From Ambrosia x helenae (taxonomy: Eukaryota > Streptophyta > Magnoliopsida > Asterales > Asteraceae): 64,000 nt of DNA. How positions within the stretch are numbered: position 1 is the first letter of the stretch; every line of letters begins with the position of its first letter. The notes below the pieces were generated by a model. It was given only the letters and a program-made list of their open reading frames with translations. It did not search any database and was not told where the DNA came from. The stretch is from the NCBI GenBank assembly GCA_030844895.1, contig CM061232.1, forward strand, positions 83,284,555-83,348,554. Reading direction: 5' to 3'. The translations under genes and the position numbers were made by a program. Shown here piece after piece: positions 21,811 through 32,700 of the stretch.

Positions 21811-22671
21811 CTTGGTAAAATGTTATATCTGTTGAGAAATTTGGATAATTGTGTTGACCAAATGTATCAAGTATCACCCTAAAATGAGGTAATAAATATG
21901 TCTAAGTCTATCAAGTCTACAAATGTATAAGTTCTAGGGCTTCGAATTGGGGATAAATGCTCGTTTGAAAAATATTAAAAATATTCGCCAATTGAGAGAA
22001 ATTTAGTAAATAAATAACTAAAAATCTTTTTATGAAATTTAGATTGAAGATGGTCACAATAATATGTTTAGAGTATAAAAATAATTTTTGTGAAATTATT
22101 TTCTTTAAAATAGATTATTTAATCTATTTATAACAAATTGTCAAAATCTAACTTTAATATTTAAAAATATTAAAATTAAATAAGTTTTTAGTTTAAAATT
22201 CATATTTCTGTCCTAAATGATTAAAAATAATTTGTATAAAATTTTGGTGCAAAAATGATGAAAATTGGATTTATTATGATTTAATTATGATTAAATCTAA
22301 CAAAAATTGATTAAAAATATTAAATAAATGATTTTTCAGAAATAAAAATTATTTCTGAAAAGTTTAATGTTATAAAAACTTAAAATAATTTTTGTGGAAA
22401 TTAATAAGGTCGTTTTGATATTTTTATAGATTTTTATAAATAAAATGGAATAAACTTGATTTATTTATTATATATATTAAATAAATAAATTTTTGAAAAC
22501 TAAAAAATTGGGTGTTGAATTTTTATCTCAGATCAACATGATATAATTTTTGTAGAATTTATAAAAAGGTTTTACTATTTAAAAATGAATTTACAAGATT
22601 TAAATGTAATAATTATATATATATAAATGGCTTGTTAAAAAAAGAATGAAAATTAAATGAAAAATGTGTCC

Positions 22672-22737
22672 ATGCTAGGATTCGAACCCTGATTGTCTTG
22701 GTTCTAGGTACCAGTCACAACCACTTGGCCTAGGCCT
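22672..22737 (-). other. tRNA-like module, sense to LTR C (3' copy)
   Basis: The minus strand reads GGCCAAGTGGTTGTGACT, then CAGGGTTCGAATCCTAG, a good A box and a perfect B box. It is homologous to 2521-2588 in LTR A. Confidence 0.55.
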
Positions 22738-23062
22738 GTGGTTGTGATTCATTTCAGTTATTTATAAATAAATACAACGAGCAGACTCAGTTTCTTCCCC
22801 AAATCAATAAGCCATGAACCCTAGTTTTTGCAATAATCTGATTCACTCATCAATAGCCCAATTAATCATGGGGCTATTGATGAGTTATTGCCGATATACA
22901 AAACCCACAGGAGTAATTAAACTTACAATGTCGTGTAGAACACGATTGCTCGGTCAAAGCAAAAGTCAACAACGAATAAGATAATAATAATCAGTGTGAA
23001 TCAGAGAGAATTGGAGGTTGAGAAGAGATAATTGGCGAGTTGTAATGCTTTGAGGATGATCA

Positions 23063-23069
23063 ATTTATA
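23063..23069 (-). promoter_or_regulatory. Candidate TATA box of LTR C (3' copy)
   Basis: TATAAAT on the minus strand lies about 735 bases into the LTR and about 330 bases from each tRNA-like module. Confidence 0.5.
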
Positions 23070-23391
23070 GTGCAATTGTCTGGTTCGATAAATTGGTAAG
23101 TTTGACCCTCGTTTTAATGTCATACGCGTAGGAAAAATTAGTCAACGATTTATGTTAATTGATGTGTAATCGAGGTAGTTTGAGGCCGGTAATTTAGATT
23201 CCATGTTAATTTGTCCAAAACACGCGTGATTAGATTAGTCAAAAAGAAGAAAGAAAAAAAAGTAAAAAAAAAAATAAATAAACATTTTAAATCTGTTGCT
23301 GCTTGCTGTTCGATGTCAGCTTACAAGATGGAGAAGGAACCAGGTTAAAATGGTGTTAAATATGTTTTAGGTTGGGATTAAACCAAATACG

Positions 23392-23455
23392 ATGTGTAGC
23401 TCAGTTGGTGGAGGCGCGTTTCTGTTTGTGGATTGATCCCGGTTCGAAAACCCGG
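23392..23455 (+). other. tRNA-like module, antisense to LTR C (3' copy)
   Basis: GTGTAGCTCAGTTGGTGGAG is a perfect A-box context. It is followed by CCCGGTTCGAAAACCCGG, a B box with one extra A. Confidence 0.55.
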
Positions 23456-23803
23456 GGGAAAACATTTTATTTTTTGTAAAACAGACAAGAGGGAAGGGGT
23501 GTGGGCTGTTGGGCTAGCTGGGTGGGCTGGGTTAAATGGGCCGGATGCTGGGCTTTAAAAAAAAGAAGCAAACATGGGAGTGGGCTGCAGCAATTGTTTT
23601 AGTTTTGTAAATGTTTTATTTTTTTTTTTGTTAAACTAAATGTATTATTATTATTATTATTATTATTATAAAATGCATTATATATATACATATAGGTTGC
23701 GAGTTGGAAGAATAAATATAGACTTGGGCACATTAGTGTAGAATTAAGGATAAAATAGGGGCTTTTTCGTATAGAAATTCCGTGAAAATTTTGCGATGTT
23801 ACA

Positions 23804-23818
23804 GTCTCCCCTACTTTT
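23804..23818 (-). other. Polypurine tract of element C
   Basis: The minus strand reads AAAAGTAGGGGAGAC directly before the LTR, identical to the tract of element A. Confidence 0.85.
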
Positions 23819-24133
23819 GAAAACTTCGTCCCGAAGTTTATTGAAAACACAGGGTTGAAGGGAATTGGATAAAATTTAGGACAAGTGTGACTTGAAGAAT
23901 TTTATGTTAGGGCATGACAATGAATAGAGTAACCTGTCTCGGATAGCGTGGATAAGAGGCGTGTCACGTGTGAGTTGAGCTACTAAATGAACTACTAGAT
24001 ATCTAGAGTTTACATTTGGTTAACTACCGAAAATTTTGATAGAATTCCACACCACCTTAACGTACCTGTAAATTCACGATTACGTTCCGGACCGCAATCA
24101 CCAATTTACCTTACATTAGGGTTTTGTGTCCTT

Positions 24134-24270
24134 CTATGACTCTACCGATTGTTGAGCAAGTTCGATAGTCTTCACCAGTCGTTGAGCAGGTGGTAGGGCC
24201 TCTCCCGACTGTTGGAAGACATGATAACCTCTACCAATCGTTGAGTAGATGGTTTGGTAGTCAACTAATT
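24134..24270. repeat. Degenerate tandem repeat in the internal region of C
   Basis: About four copies of a roughly 36-bp unit with the shared core CGTTGAGCAGGTGGTAGGGC or close variants. The flanking internal sequence 23820-24390 has no coding potential. Confidence 0.6.
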
Positions 24271-24393
24271 GTCGTACAAGTAAGCAAGTATGATTATATG
24301 TAGCAATCAATTCATATTCAGACAAGCATGTACACCGGTGTTATGATAATACATGAATTTATTACTAGAATCAAATAGTGTTATAACATAGAA

Positions 24394-24645
24394 TTAAAAG
24401 CAAACAACATTCAAATGGTGGGACTTGCTGTTAAGTAGCTGGAGGGTCTTGATTAGGGCATCGGTTACGGTAGTGATTTGGGTTTCCACATTTATAGCAT
24501 AATTACCAGGGTTGTGAATAATTGCAGTCAGTTGGGCATCAACACCTTTGTTGTTTTTGTTGTTGTTGTGGTTGGTGTTGTGGTTGTTGTTACTTTCCTC
24601 TTGGTTTTCACCTCTGTTATTGCGAGTGCTACGACGTGGAGACAT
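24394..24645 (-). CDS. Residual gag N-terminus of element C
   Basis: The minus-strand ATG at 24645 opens 83 codons starting MSPRRSTRNNRGENQEE. An asparagine/histidine-rich run and a short helical stretch with NVETQITTVTDALIKTLQ follow. The basic start and position downstream of the primer site match the start of gag in Ty3 chromoviruses. No capsid core or zinc knuckle follows; the remainder was deleted. It is probably not functional, although it could serve as a leader needed for packaging. Confidence 0.6.
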   Translation of the reverse strand: MSPRRSTRNNRGENQEESNNNHNTNHNNNKNNKGVDAQLTAIIHNPGNYAINVETQITTVTDALIKTLQLLNSKSHHLNVVCF

Positions 24646-25167
24646 GATCCGAAAGGGACACAATGAAGGTTCAATGTGGCATGAAATGAATGAGGTGATA
24701 TAAGGAATGTAATCATTTATTCATTAATTAAAACGAATAAACGAAAACGTTGACTTATCAAAGATTCCAGATTCTAATAACCTATGAAGACATGCTTTAG
24801 CCTATAAGTGAACACTCATCCGAGAATTCCCAGGTAGGCATCCGGGTCCCTCGTCTGATTGGGATATATGCGCAATGCCAGCCTAGACAGAAGACTCAGA
24901 ATACAGGCGTTCACCCTTCCAGATTGCACGTGTTCGTTATTAAGATCTAGAACTTCGACGAAATCTCAAGGGGGTTCAGGTTAAACCTGAGGATTTTGTC
25001 CTATTAGTCTAAGAGTAGATCCACTGGTGGAGGGCAACCTTCTTGTAGGAATGAAAGTAGGGGTAAGAAGTAGGAGGGAGATAGAGTATAGCAAGTAAAA
25101 GAAGCATGTACTGGTTAAATCCTATGGTTATAGACTAGATTATTTCTAATAACCTAATTCCCTATAA

Positions 25168-25184
25168 CCAAGGCTCTGATACCA
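25168..25184 (-). other. Primer-binding site of element C (tRNA-Met)
   Basis: The minus strand reads TGGTATCAGAGCCTTGG three bases inside the 5' LTR end. TGGTATCAGAGC is the complement of the 3' end of plant initiator tRNA-Met. The leader from 24650 to 25167 is non-coding. Confidence 0.9.
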
Positions 25185-25383
25185 ATCTGTAACACCCCAA
25201 CCGATGGCGGAAACATCGGGGTGCCACGTATTGAATGATTGTTCAGTAGCTCATGGTGAATAATAGATTCCATTAAATGATTTAATTGAATTACATACAA
25301 TAGTTCTAGAATTTGTACATCAAATTGAATGAAACTATACACATATCTTCAAGTATCAATACAAATCTTCAAGCAAATAGAAC

Positions 25384-25861
25384 CTGAAACATGTTAAGTT
25401 GAAAATATTTTGGGTCAACAAAAGTTGGTGAGAATTACATAGGTTTTTGATGATTGAATAAAAATGTTGTGCAATTCATGTGTCATGTCAATCTAGTCCA
25501 TATGTGAGAACATACTAGAAATAAATCGAGTGCATAATCAACCCTGATGACTGTTATAATATGATACATACCATACGCTCATGGTCCAATAATGTTATAC
25601 GATAACAAACACCCACGTAACCTTTGTAGGAGGCACGTATCCGGGTGGGATTGTCAGTCCAATAGATCTATCAATGTATACCGCCGGCTGATCAATGTTA
25701 ATGATTATGCTAGAATGGTGCTTACTCTAATCATGCTCAAGACATAATGCAACATAGAAAACACATAGACACATTGATGATTGAATTGCAATGATGATGT
25801 TATAAACATGTTTCACCCCAAAAATAGTGAAAATAGAGTAAAAGGGGCTATGTAAACTCAC
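25384..25861 (-). other. Candidate leader intron in the 5' LTR of C
   Basis: The same donor and acceptor as in the 3' LTR, again 478 nt apart. Confidence 0.4.
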
Positions 25862-26718
25862 CTTGGTAAAATGTTATATCTGTTGAGAAATTTGGATAAT
25901 TGTGTTGACCAAATGTATCAAGTATCACCCTAAAATGAGGTAATAAATATGTCTAAGTCTATCAAGTCTACAAATGTATAAGTTCTAGGGCTTCGAATTG
26001 GGGATAAATGCTCGTTTGAAAAATATTAAAAATATTCGCCAATTGAGAGAAATTTAGTAAATAAATAACTAAAAATCTTTTTATGAAATTTAGATTGAAG
26101 ATGGTCACAATAATATGTTTAGAGTATAAAAATAATTTTTGTGAAATTATTTTCTTTAAAATAGATTATTTAATCTATTTATAACAAATTGTCAAAATCT
26201 AACTTTAATATTTAAAAATATTAAAATTAAATAAGTTTTTAGTTTAAAATTCATATTTCTGTCCTAAATGATTAAAAATAATTTGTATAAAATTTTGGTG
26301 CAAAAATGATGAAAATTGGATTTATTATGATTTAATTATGATTAAATCTAACAAAAATTGATTAAAAATATTAAATAAATGATTTTTCAGAAATAAAAAT
26401 TATTTCTGAAAAGTTTAATGTTATAAAAACTTAAAATAATTTTTGTGGAAATTAATAAGGTCGTTTTGATATTTTTATAGATTTTTATAAATAAAATGGA
26501 ATAAACTTGATTTATTTATTATATATATTAAATAAATAAATTTTTGAAAACTAAAAATTGGGTGTTGAATTTTTATCTCAGATCAACATGATATAATTTT
26601 TGTAGAATTTATAAAAAGGTTTTACTATTTAAAAATGAATTTACAAGATTTAAATGTAATAATTATATATATAAATGGCTTGTTAAAAAAAGAATGAAAA
26701 TTAAATGAAAAATGTGTC

Positions 26719-26784
26719 CATGCTAGGATTCGAACCCTGATTGTCTTGGTTCTAGGTACCAGTCACAACCACTTGGCCTAGGCC
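26719..26784 (-). other. tRNA-like module, sense to LTR C (5' copy)
   Basis: Identical to the module at 22672-22737, with A and B boxes intact. Confidence 0.55.
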
Positions 26785-27110
26785 TGTGGTTGTGATTCAT
26801 TTCAGTTATTTATAAATAAATACAACGAGCAGACTCAGTTTCTTCCCCAAATCAATAAGCCATGAACCCTAGTTTTTGCAATAATCTGATTCACTCATCA
26901 ATAGCCCAATTAATCATGGGGCTATTGATGAGTTATTGCCGATATACAAAACCCACAGGAGTAATTAAACTTACAATGTCGTGTAGAACACGATTGCTCG
27001 GTCAAAGCAAAAGTCAACAACGAATAAGATAATAATAATCAGTGTGAATCAGAGAGAATTGGAGGTTGAGAAGAGATAATTGGCGAGTTGTAATGCTTTG
27101 AGGATGATCA

Positions 27111-27117
27111 ATTTATA
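27111..27117 (-). promoter_or_regulatory. Candidate TATA box of LTR C (5' copy)
   Basis: TATAAAT on the minus strand, at the same LTR position as in the other copy. This copy would drive transcription of the element. Confidence 0.5.
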
Positions 27118-27438
27118 GTGCAATTGTCTGGTTCGATAAATTGGTAAGTTTGACCCTCGTTTTAATGTCATACGCGTAGGAAAAATTAGTCAACGATTTA
27201 TGTTAATTGATGTGTAATCGAGGTAGTTTGAGGCCGGTAATTTAGATTCCATGTTAATTTGTCCAAAACACGCGTGATTAGATTAGTCAAAAAGAAGAAA
27301 GAAAAAAAAGTAACAAAAAAAATAAATAAACATTTTAAATCTGTTGTTGCTTGCTGTTCGATGTCAGCTTACAAGATGGAGAAGGAACCAGGTTAAAATG
27401 GTGTTAAATATGTTTTAGGTTGGGATTAAACCAAATAC

Positions 27439-27501
27439 GATGTGTAGCTCAGTTGGTGGAGGCGCGTTTCTGTTTGTGGATTGATCCCGGTTTGAAACCC
27501 G
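27439..27501 (+). other. tRNA-like module, antisense to LTR C (5' copy)
   Basis: TAGCTCAGTTGG is intact; the B box reads GGTTTGAAACC in this copy, one change from consensus. Confidence 0.5.
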
Positions 27502-27687
27502 GGGGAAAACATTTTATTTTTTGTAAAACAGACAAGAGGGAAGGGGTGTGGGCTGTTGGGCTAGCTGGGTGGGCTGGGTTAAATGGGTCGGATGCTGGGC
27601 TTTAAAAAAAAGAAGCAAACATGGGAGTGGGCTGCAGCAATTGTTTTAGTTTTGTAAATGTTTTATTTTTTTTTTGTTAAACTAAAT

Positions 27688-27722
<35 letters not shown>

Positions 27723-27855
27723 AAATGCATTATATATATACATATAGGTTGCGAGTTGGAAGAATAAATATAGACTTGGGCACATTAGTGTAGAATTAAG
27801 GATAAAATAGGGGCTTTTTCGTATAGAAATTCCGTGAAAATTTTGCGATGTTACA

Positions 27856-27990
27856 GGTGGGGGTATTCTGGTGGGTGGGGATAGGTTGGTGGTGGTGGGT
27901 GGGGGTATTTTGGTGGGTGGGGATAGGTTGGTGGTGGTGGGTGGGGGTATTCTGGTGGGTGGGGATAGGTTGGTGGTGGTGGGTGGGGAT
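27856..27990. repeat. 42-bp coding repeat split by element C
   Basis: About three consecutive copies of a G/T-rich 42-base unit containing GGTGGGTGGGGATAGG, with one to two more diverged copies at 21061-21136 on the other side of element C. Confidence 0.85.
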
Positions 27991-28314
27991 AGCAGCAGCA
28001 ATTCGGGGTGTGGGGGCCGACAACATCAGTCGGTCCATTTCATTAATAGCCATGGTATAATCCATGGCCCAGGCCCATTCTTCATCCGTGAAGTCATCAT
28101 TGACTTCAGGATGAGGAAAGGTTGGTGGTGCCGCAGCAGGAGGAGGAGGGTGATATAACCAATGTTGTGGAGGAGGAAGAGGAGGTTGTGGAGGAGGAGG
28201 AGAGGAGGTGAATGGTAGTCTCCGGGGCCGGCCCCGTCCCCGGACCCGGCGAGCGTACTGCTGGACATTAGAAGGTCCGGCAGCTCCTGGTTGAAAACCG
28301 CCCATATTATTCAT
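27856..28314 (-). pseudogene. N-terminal part of an unrecognised Pro/His-rich Harbinger ORF
   Basis: The minus-strand ATG at 28314 starts MNNMGGFQPG, then a basic RRVRGRGRPRRL stretch, a proline-rich linker and an acidic block with DDFTDEEWAWAMDYTMAINE. After that comes a 14-residue unit (PTHQNTPTHHHQPI) repeated about three times. Element C inserted in this 42-bp repeat; the C-terminal part lies at 20861-21136. The ORF has its own TATA box about 75 bases upstream, inside the transposon. Without a search I cannot say whether it is a captured host gene or an extra element protein. The position opposite the Myb-like ORF is where Harbinger elements usually carry a second gene. Confidence 0.6.
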
Positions 28315-28382
28315 TGTGGTGGTGGGTGAGGAAAGGATGAGGAAGAGGGAAGAGGTGTGACTGAGATTTGGGAGGAGGGGGG

Positions 28383-28390
28383 TATTTATA
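28383..28390 (-). promoter_or_regulatory. TATA box of the Pro/His-rich ORF
   Basis: TATAAATA on the minus strand lies about 70 bases before the ATG at 28314, a normal plant spacing. The upstream stretch 28430-28530 carries repeated GTTTGAAATTCAAAC palindromes. Confidence 0.6.
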
Positions 28391-28855
28391 GGTGTGACTG
28401 AGATTTGGTTGGGGGGAAGTTTGAAATTCAAACTTTGAAATTTAAACGTTTGGGGGGGAAAGTTTGAAATTCAAACGGTTTGGAACAGTAACCGTTTGAA
28501 ATTCAAACGGTTTGGAACAGTAACCGTTTGAAATTCAAAAAAATTTTTATTAAATATTATTTATTAATATTAAATATTTTTTTATTATTTTATTAATTTA
28601 ATAAACTTTCAGTTTAAATTTTTATTTTTATTATTATTTTTATATTTAATGAAATATTATTAACTATTTAATATTCTTATTTAAATAAAAAACAATAATT
28701 AACCAATCATTACCAATCATTTATAACCCCTACATAACCTCCCTTCCCACTACACCCTCTTTTTCCATAACCCCCACATAACCCCCTTTCTATTACTTTT
28801 TAATATTTTAATCCCATAACCCTCACATAACCCCCCACCACTACACATACCTTAA

Positions 28856-29249
28856 TAAATAATACAAGGGGGCTTATTGTTAGAATATGTTTTATAAAAG
28901 GAGATTTAAGGTGCAACCCTAAACACACTTTTGATAAAACATAAACACCTCCTCCTCCCTCTAGAAGATTTTTTGGCCATCCCTAATCTGCCGCCTTCCC
29001 TCTGCCGGCTTCGATCACCCCCACCACCTATTCCTTGCAAGTTGTTGCTCTCGGTTGGTTCGTGCTCGGTTGTGAACTTCCTACTAGCGAGGATTTGTTA
29101 TAACCCGCTTGTTACAATTCCGGTGTAGTCGTCAAATGTTGATTACTAAACCCTCTATGGTTGTGTATCTTATTTATTTGTTTATACGCGTATAACCTTG
29201 ATCCTGATTGGGGATATTTTATTAATTGGATTAATAAAATTAACCAACA
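28856..29249 (+). repeat. Copia B 3' LTR, second part
   Basis: It continues the LTR after the Harbinger-like element and ends TTAACCAACA, the inverse of the LTR start. A TATA box (TTTTATAAAAGG) is at about 28890, and a CT-rich leader follows. Confidence 0.75.
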
Positions 29250-29768
29250 TTATATATATATATATATACACACACTCCTACAAAGAAATATGATGATGAA
29301 CACCGAATAGCAAAAAAAAAAAAAGAATAATAGAGGTTGGAGGTTTTTTTTTCTCAGAAACAACTTCTCCAGGATCACGATGATGGTCTTTGTAAGCCAT
29401 GTTAGGGGTGGGAGAAAATCCTTAATTTATGTGCAATTGGTAAATACATGATCTTTTCCATGTATATGAATTGCCTACAAAATTACATTAATGCCGACGG
29501 AATTAAAATAAAATTGTGTCATATGTCACCACCCCATTGCTTCTCACCCTTCTAACAAAAAAGCCCCTTTGTAGAGGAACCTAAATCTGTGTGTGTATAT
29601 ATATATATATCGGCCTATATATTAGTATATATAATCGATTTTGTTAAATATATAAACCACTTCCGCGTTGTATTTAATACCAAGACAATTTGTTTTTAGT
29701 TTTAAGGTACGTACAATATTCCATTCTCCTTACACATAAATAGTCCCGTCAATACCTCTAGATACTAG
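29250..29768. other. Spacer downstream of the GDSL gene
   Basis: AT-rich DNA with short TA and CA runs. It probably contains the 3' untranslated region of the GDSL gene; I see no other gene. Confidence 0.5.
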
Positions 29769-32700
29769 CTAGAACAAGGTGTTCACCATATCTTGAATAA
29801 TATGATTTAAAACAATGTTATTTCCTTTCTCTGTCAGGTGAAAACCATCCCAAAAGAAATATTTAGATCTATCAGGGCATGTAGGGGTGAGTTTGTTGCA
29901 TAAAAATGTCGTCTCTATCTCTCCAGTTCCACAACATCCTTTGTCAGCAACATCGAAGCCTAACAAAACCAGATAATCAATAGATGAAGTCTTTTCTTTT
30001 TTTTTGAATGTAAAGGTGGAAAGTGTAGGCCGATATATTGCAAAATGTAATAAAGAGGAATTGTAATTAAATAATTTCAACTTATTAAGTGGTAATAATC
30101 TCAATTTGAAAATTGAAATCTAACTGGCCTAATTTGTCATAGTTTTTATTTCACTGGAAACTAGTTAGTTTTCTGCCTACGTAGCATGCCATTTTATTTA
30201 TTTTATGCATTCTATTGTCCTATTTGCAATTTATGGCATGCCACGTATGGAGAAAACTAACTGGATAAAACCCAGTTAGTTTTGGTCCAGTGAAATAAAA
30301 ACCAATACAAGTTGGGTCTGTTAGATTTTAGTTTTTAAAGTAGAATGATTGCATTCCAACCTAACAAAGTTGAGATTATTTAATTTCAATTTATTTTTTA
30401 AAGAATTAAGGGAATCTAGAAAACTTATTTATAAAATATGTTTAGTTCTAATATTGTATCAAATACATTTTGCCTCGTTTTTTTTTTTACTTTTTCTTCA
30501 GTTAGTCCATTTTTTTAACGGTAAACTTTTTAATTCATCGCCAAAAAATATTACACCCCTTTACTAGCAAGACGCTAGACTATGTATTCAATTAATCTAT
30601 TATACTTGCTTTAATTTTCTAAGCCCGTTATATGTATTCAATTCCTAGTATTTTTTACTACTTCTGCTAAAAATTCTAAAAAAACTAATTAAATTGGCGT
30701 GTATTAACTTTTCCTCAATTTTTGACAGAAAATTTTATTTTATTTTTATTACTTTTAATCTTTTTTTCTTCAGTCAACCTATTATACTCTGTTTTATTTT
30801 TTAACCAACCGTATACTTCTTTAAAGTATTTATTTTTTCAATCAATTAACACATTATACTTCTACTATAAGGTTATAATCCTTGACAACAACATAAAAAT
30901 TTATACCGTATAGATGAGGGTGTTCAATTATGCTCATCAAAGAATTGTAGTAATCAACAAATGCAACTCTGGATTGAGGATAACTTGTTCCCGAAAACTG
31001 AAGCTTTTGTTTTAGAATGTTATTGAATATTCGTGCTGCATTATTCTCCTCGTCTTCACAACTTCTTTCCAGACCTCCACCTAACGTCCTCACAGTAGGC
31101 GCACAACCGAGTGGGAGTGCGCTAAAGACGACTATCCTTCTTACTCCTAGCGTGTATATTTCCTTTAAACGAGTATACATAACATCTCTTAGTAATATTA
31201 ATTATTTCATACAACTAGGGGCATCACCGAAACGTTTTGGGCCTAGGGCGACTAAAATATTGGACCCCTTATAAAATTCAAGTTTTAACTTTCAATTTTC
31301 AAATATGAGTAATTCAAATGTCAACTTTTAATTATCAAACATCAATACCTAGAATATATATTATATTAAAAATAAAGAAAAGTTGGTCTTCTTCGTTAAA
31401 TGCATTGTTTTACAAAAAATTAAATGCATGAAGTGGGATTTGAACCTAAGTTCTCTATCTTGAAATATAATTTACTAACCAGCTCTTCTACCTTGGCTTT
31501 TTATCATTTCCTACACCAAAATTATTTAAATACACTTTATACATAATATATATTTTAAATTTTTAAAAATTCAGGCCTCCCGAGAGTTTGGGCCTTGGGC
31601 CGTCGCCCACCCCGCCCATGCCCAAAACCGGGCCTGACTAGGGGTATTGGTTTTTAATAAATAAAACTTTCACCCATTGGAAGGTAATACCGTAGTAATA
31701 AGTTATACTTCAAAAATTCCCAATAATGATCCCACCTTTTAATGTATCCATTGGCTGGTAATAAGTTGTACTTAAAAAATTCCCAATAATGATCCCACCT
31801 TTTAATGTATTGGCCGACAATAAGCTTTTGTTAACTGAGAACTAATTTAGTTAGTGGATACTGACGTGGCATGCTCATGCTGACATGGATGATGACATGG
31901 CATGCCAATGCTGCCATTGATGATAACGTGGACGCTGATGTGGCATGTTGACATGGCATGCCATGTCAGCGTCCACTAACTTGGTTAGTCATCAGTTAAA
32001 AATGGTTCACCAAAGGAAAAATGTCTGAAAGATGGGATTGTTGTTGAGAATTCTTGAATTACAGATTATTGTCGGTCAATTAGTGAAAGTTTGGATTACT
32101 AAAATCCAATACCCCTTTCTTTTCCGGTGTCTATCCTATGGATAAAACAAAACAGGACGATTTGAGATTTGGCTAAGGTGTTGTAGTAATATACTATATA
32201 CAATATAGAATCAGTACCTGTATGAAATTCAAAGCCATGTTTACAATCATGTTAGCATATGATGGAACATCGTATTGTAATTTTCTGATGGGAAGGGATA
32301 AAAGCAGATCATTGTTGCCTGCAATGATCACAGCTACGCTATTGTTGATTATATTTTCGGCTGCCTCATCCCCAAGGTTCATCTTAAGCTTTCCAATATA
32401 TTGTTTGAACATGTCCACTTGAGCCGACATTGATATACCGGACTAAGTGTTGTATGCAATATAAGTTGAAATAAATAAGCACAAATCAACTATTGATGAT
32501 AAGACTTAAGTTAAAAGCAAGATATGGATGCATACCGATATTGTTGTTGTAAGTTTATCAAATCCACTGCCACCAGAAGCAAAACTTACACCCGTTTGAA
32601 GATCTTTGTCTGTAATCGATGGGTCCAGAGATGCCGGAATATAATCCTTCACTTCAAATGCCTCGGCTAATTCAAATTTCATATCATGTAATTTCATTCA

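Larger units (their letters stand above)
21137..23803 (-). repeat. 3' LTR of element C
   Basis: On the minus strand it runs from TGTAACATCGC to GGGGTGTTACA. It contains the same landmarks as LTR A: antisense tRNA-like module, TATA box, sense tRNA-like module and donor/acceptor pair. A (TTA)n microsatellite lies at 23645-23671. Confidence 0.95.
21137..27855 (-). mobile_element. Ty3/gypsy element C, complete but non-autonomous
   Basis: Two near-identical LTRs of 2667 and 2668 bp flank only 1384 bp of internal sequence. The exact 5-bp duplication GGTGG lies on both sides (21132-21136 and 27856-27860). On the minus strand the order is LTR, primer site, short gag-like ORF, polypurine tract, LTR. 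No protease, RT or integrase is present, so it must have been moved in trans, most likely by a relative of element A, whose LTR ends and polypurine tract it shares. By eye the LTRs differ by about four substitutions plus microsatellite length changes, so the insertion is recent. Confidence 0.95.
25188..27855 (-). repeat. 5' LTR of element C
   Basis: It matches 21137-23803 almost base for base. Visible differences include TTGCTGC versus TTGTTGC, GGGCCGG versus GGGTCGG, the B box GGTTCGAAAACC versus GGTTTGAAACC, and a longer (TTA)n run. Confidence 0.95.
19898..28852. mobile_element. PIF/Harbinger-like element with TAA target duplication (host of element C)
   Basis: The left end GAGTATGTGTAGTGG is inverted at the right end as CCACTACACATACCT (13 of 15 bases match). 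The flanks carry the 3-bp duplication TAA (19895-19897 and 28853-28855), the signature of PIF/Harbinger transposons. Without the embedded LTR element the transposon is about 2.2 kb. It carries a Myb/SANT-like ORF from the left and an unrecognised ORF from the right, converging. No DDE transposase is present, so it is non-autonomous. Confidence 0.8.
13925..29249 (+). mobile_element. Copia B remnant in three pieces, split by later insertions
   Basis: The copia sequence occupies 13925-14936, 19060-19897 and 28856-29249. Removing the solo LTR and the Harbinger-like element restores a continuous copia 3' region: RNase H, about 0.9 kb of non-coding sequence, the polypurine tract CAAGTGGGAGAT at 19701-19712 and a 579-bp LTR running from TGTTGGA to CCAACA. 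The LTR has a TATA box in TTTTATAAAAGG at about 28890. Non-coding piece 19065-19700 holds no ORF. Confidence 0.8.

Noticed and set aside
27848..28158. Trp/Gly/Val-rich plus-strand ORFs
   Set aside because: They are antisense shadows of the 42-bp repeat that codes the Pro/His-rich protein.
31205..31640. A distinct GGGCC-ended transposon in GDSL intron 3
   Set aside because: AGGGGCATCACC and GGGCCTTGGG words suggest one, but I could not find matching inverted ends or a target duplication.
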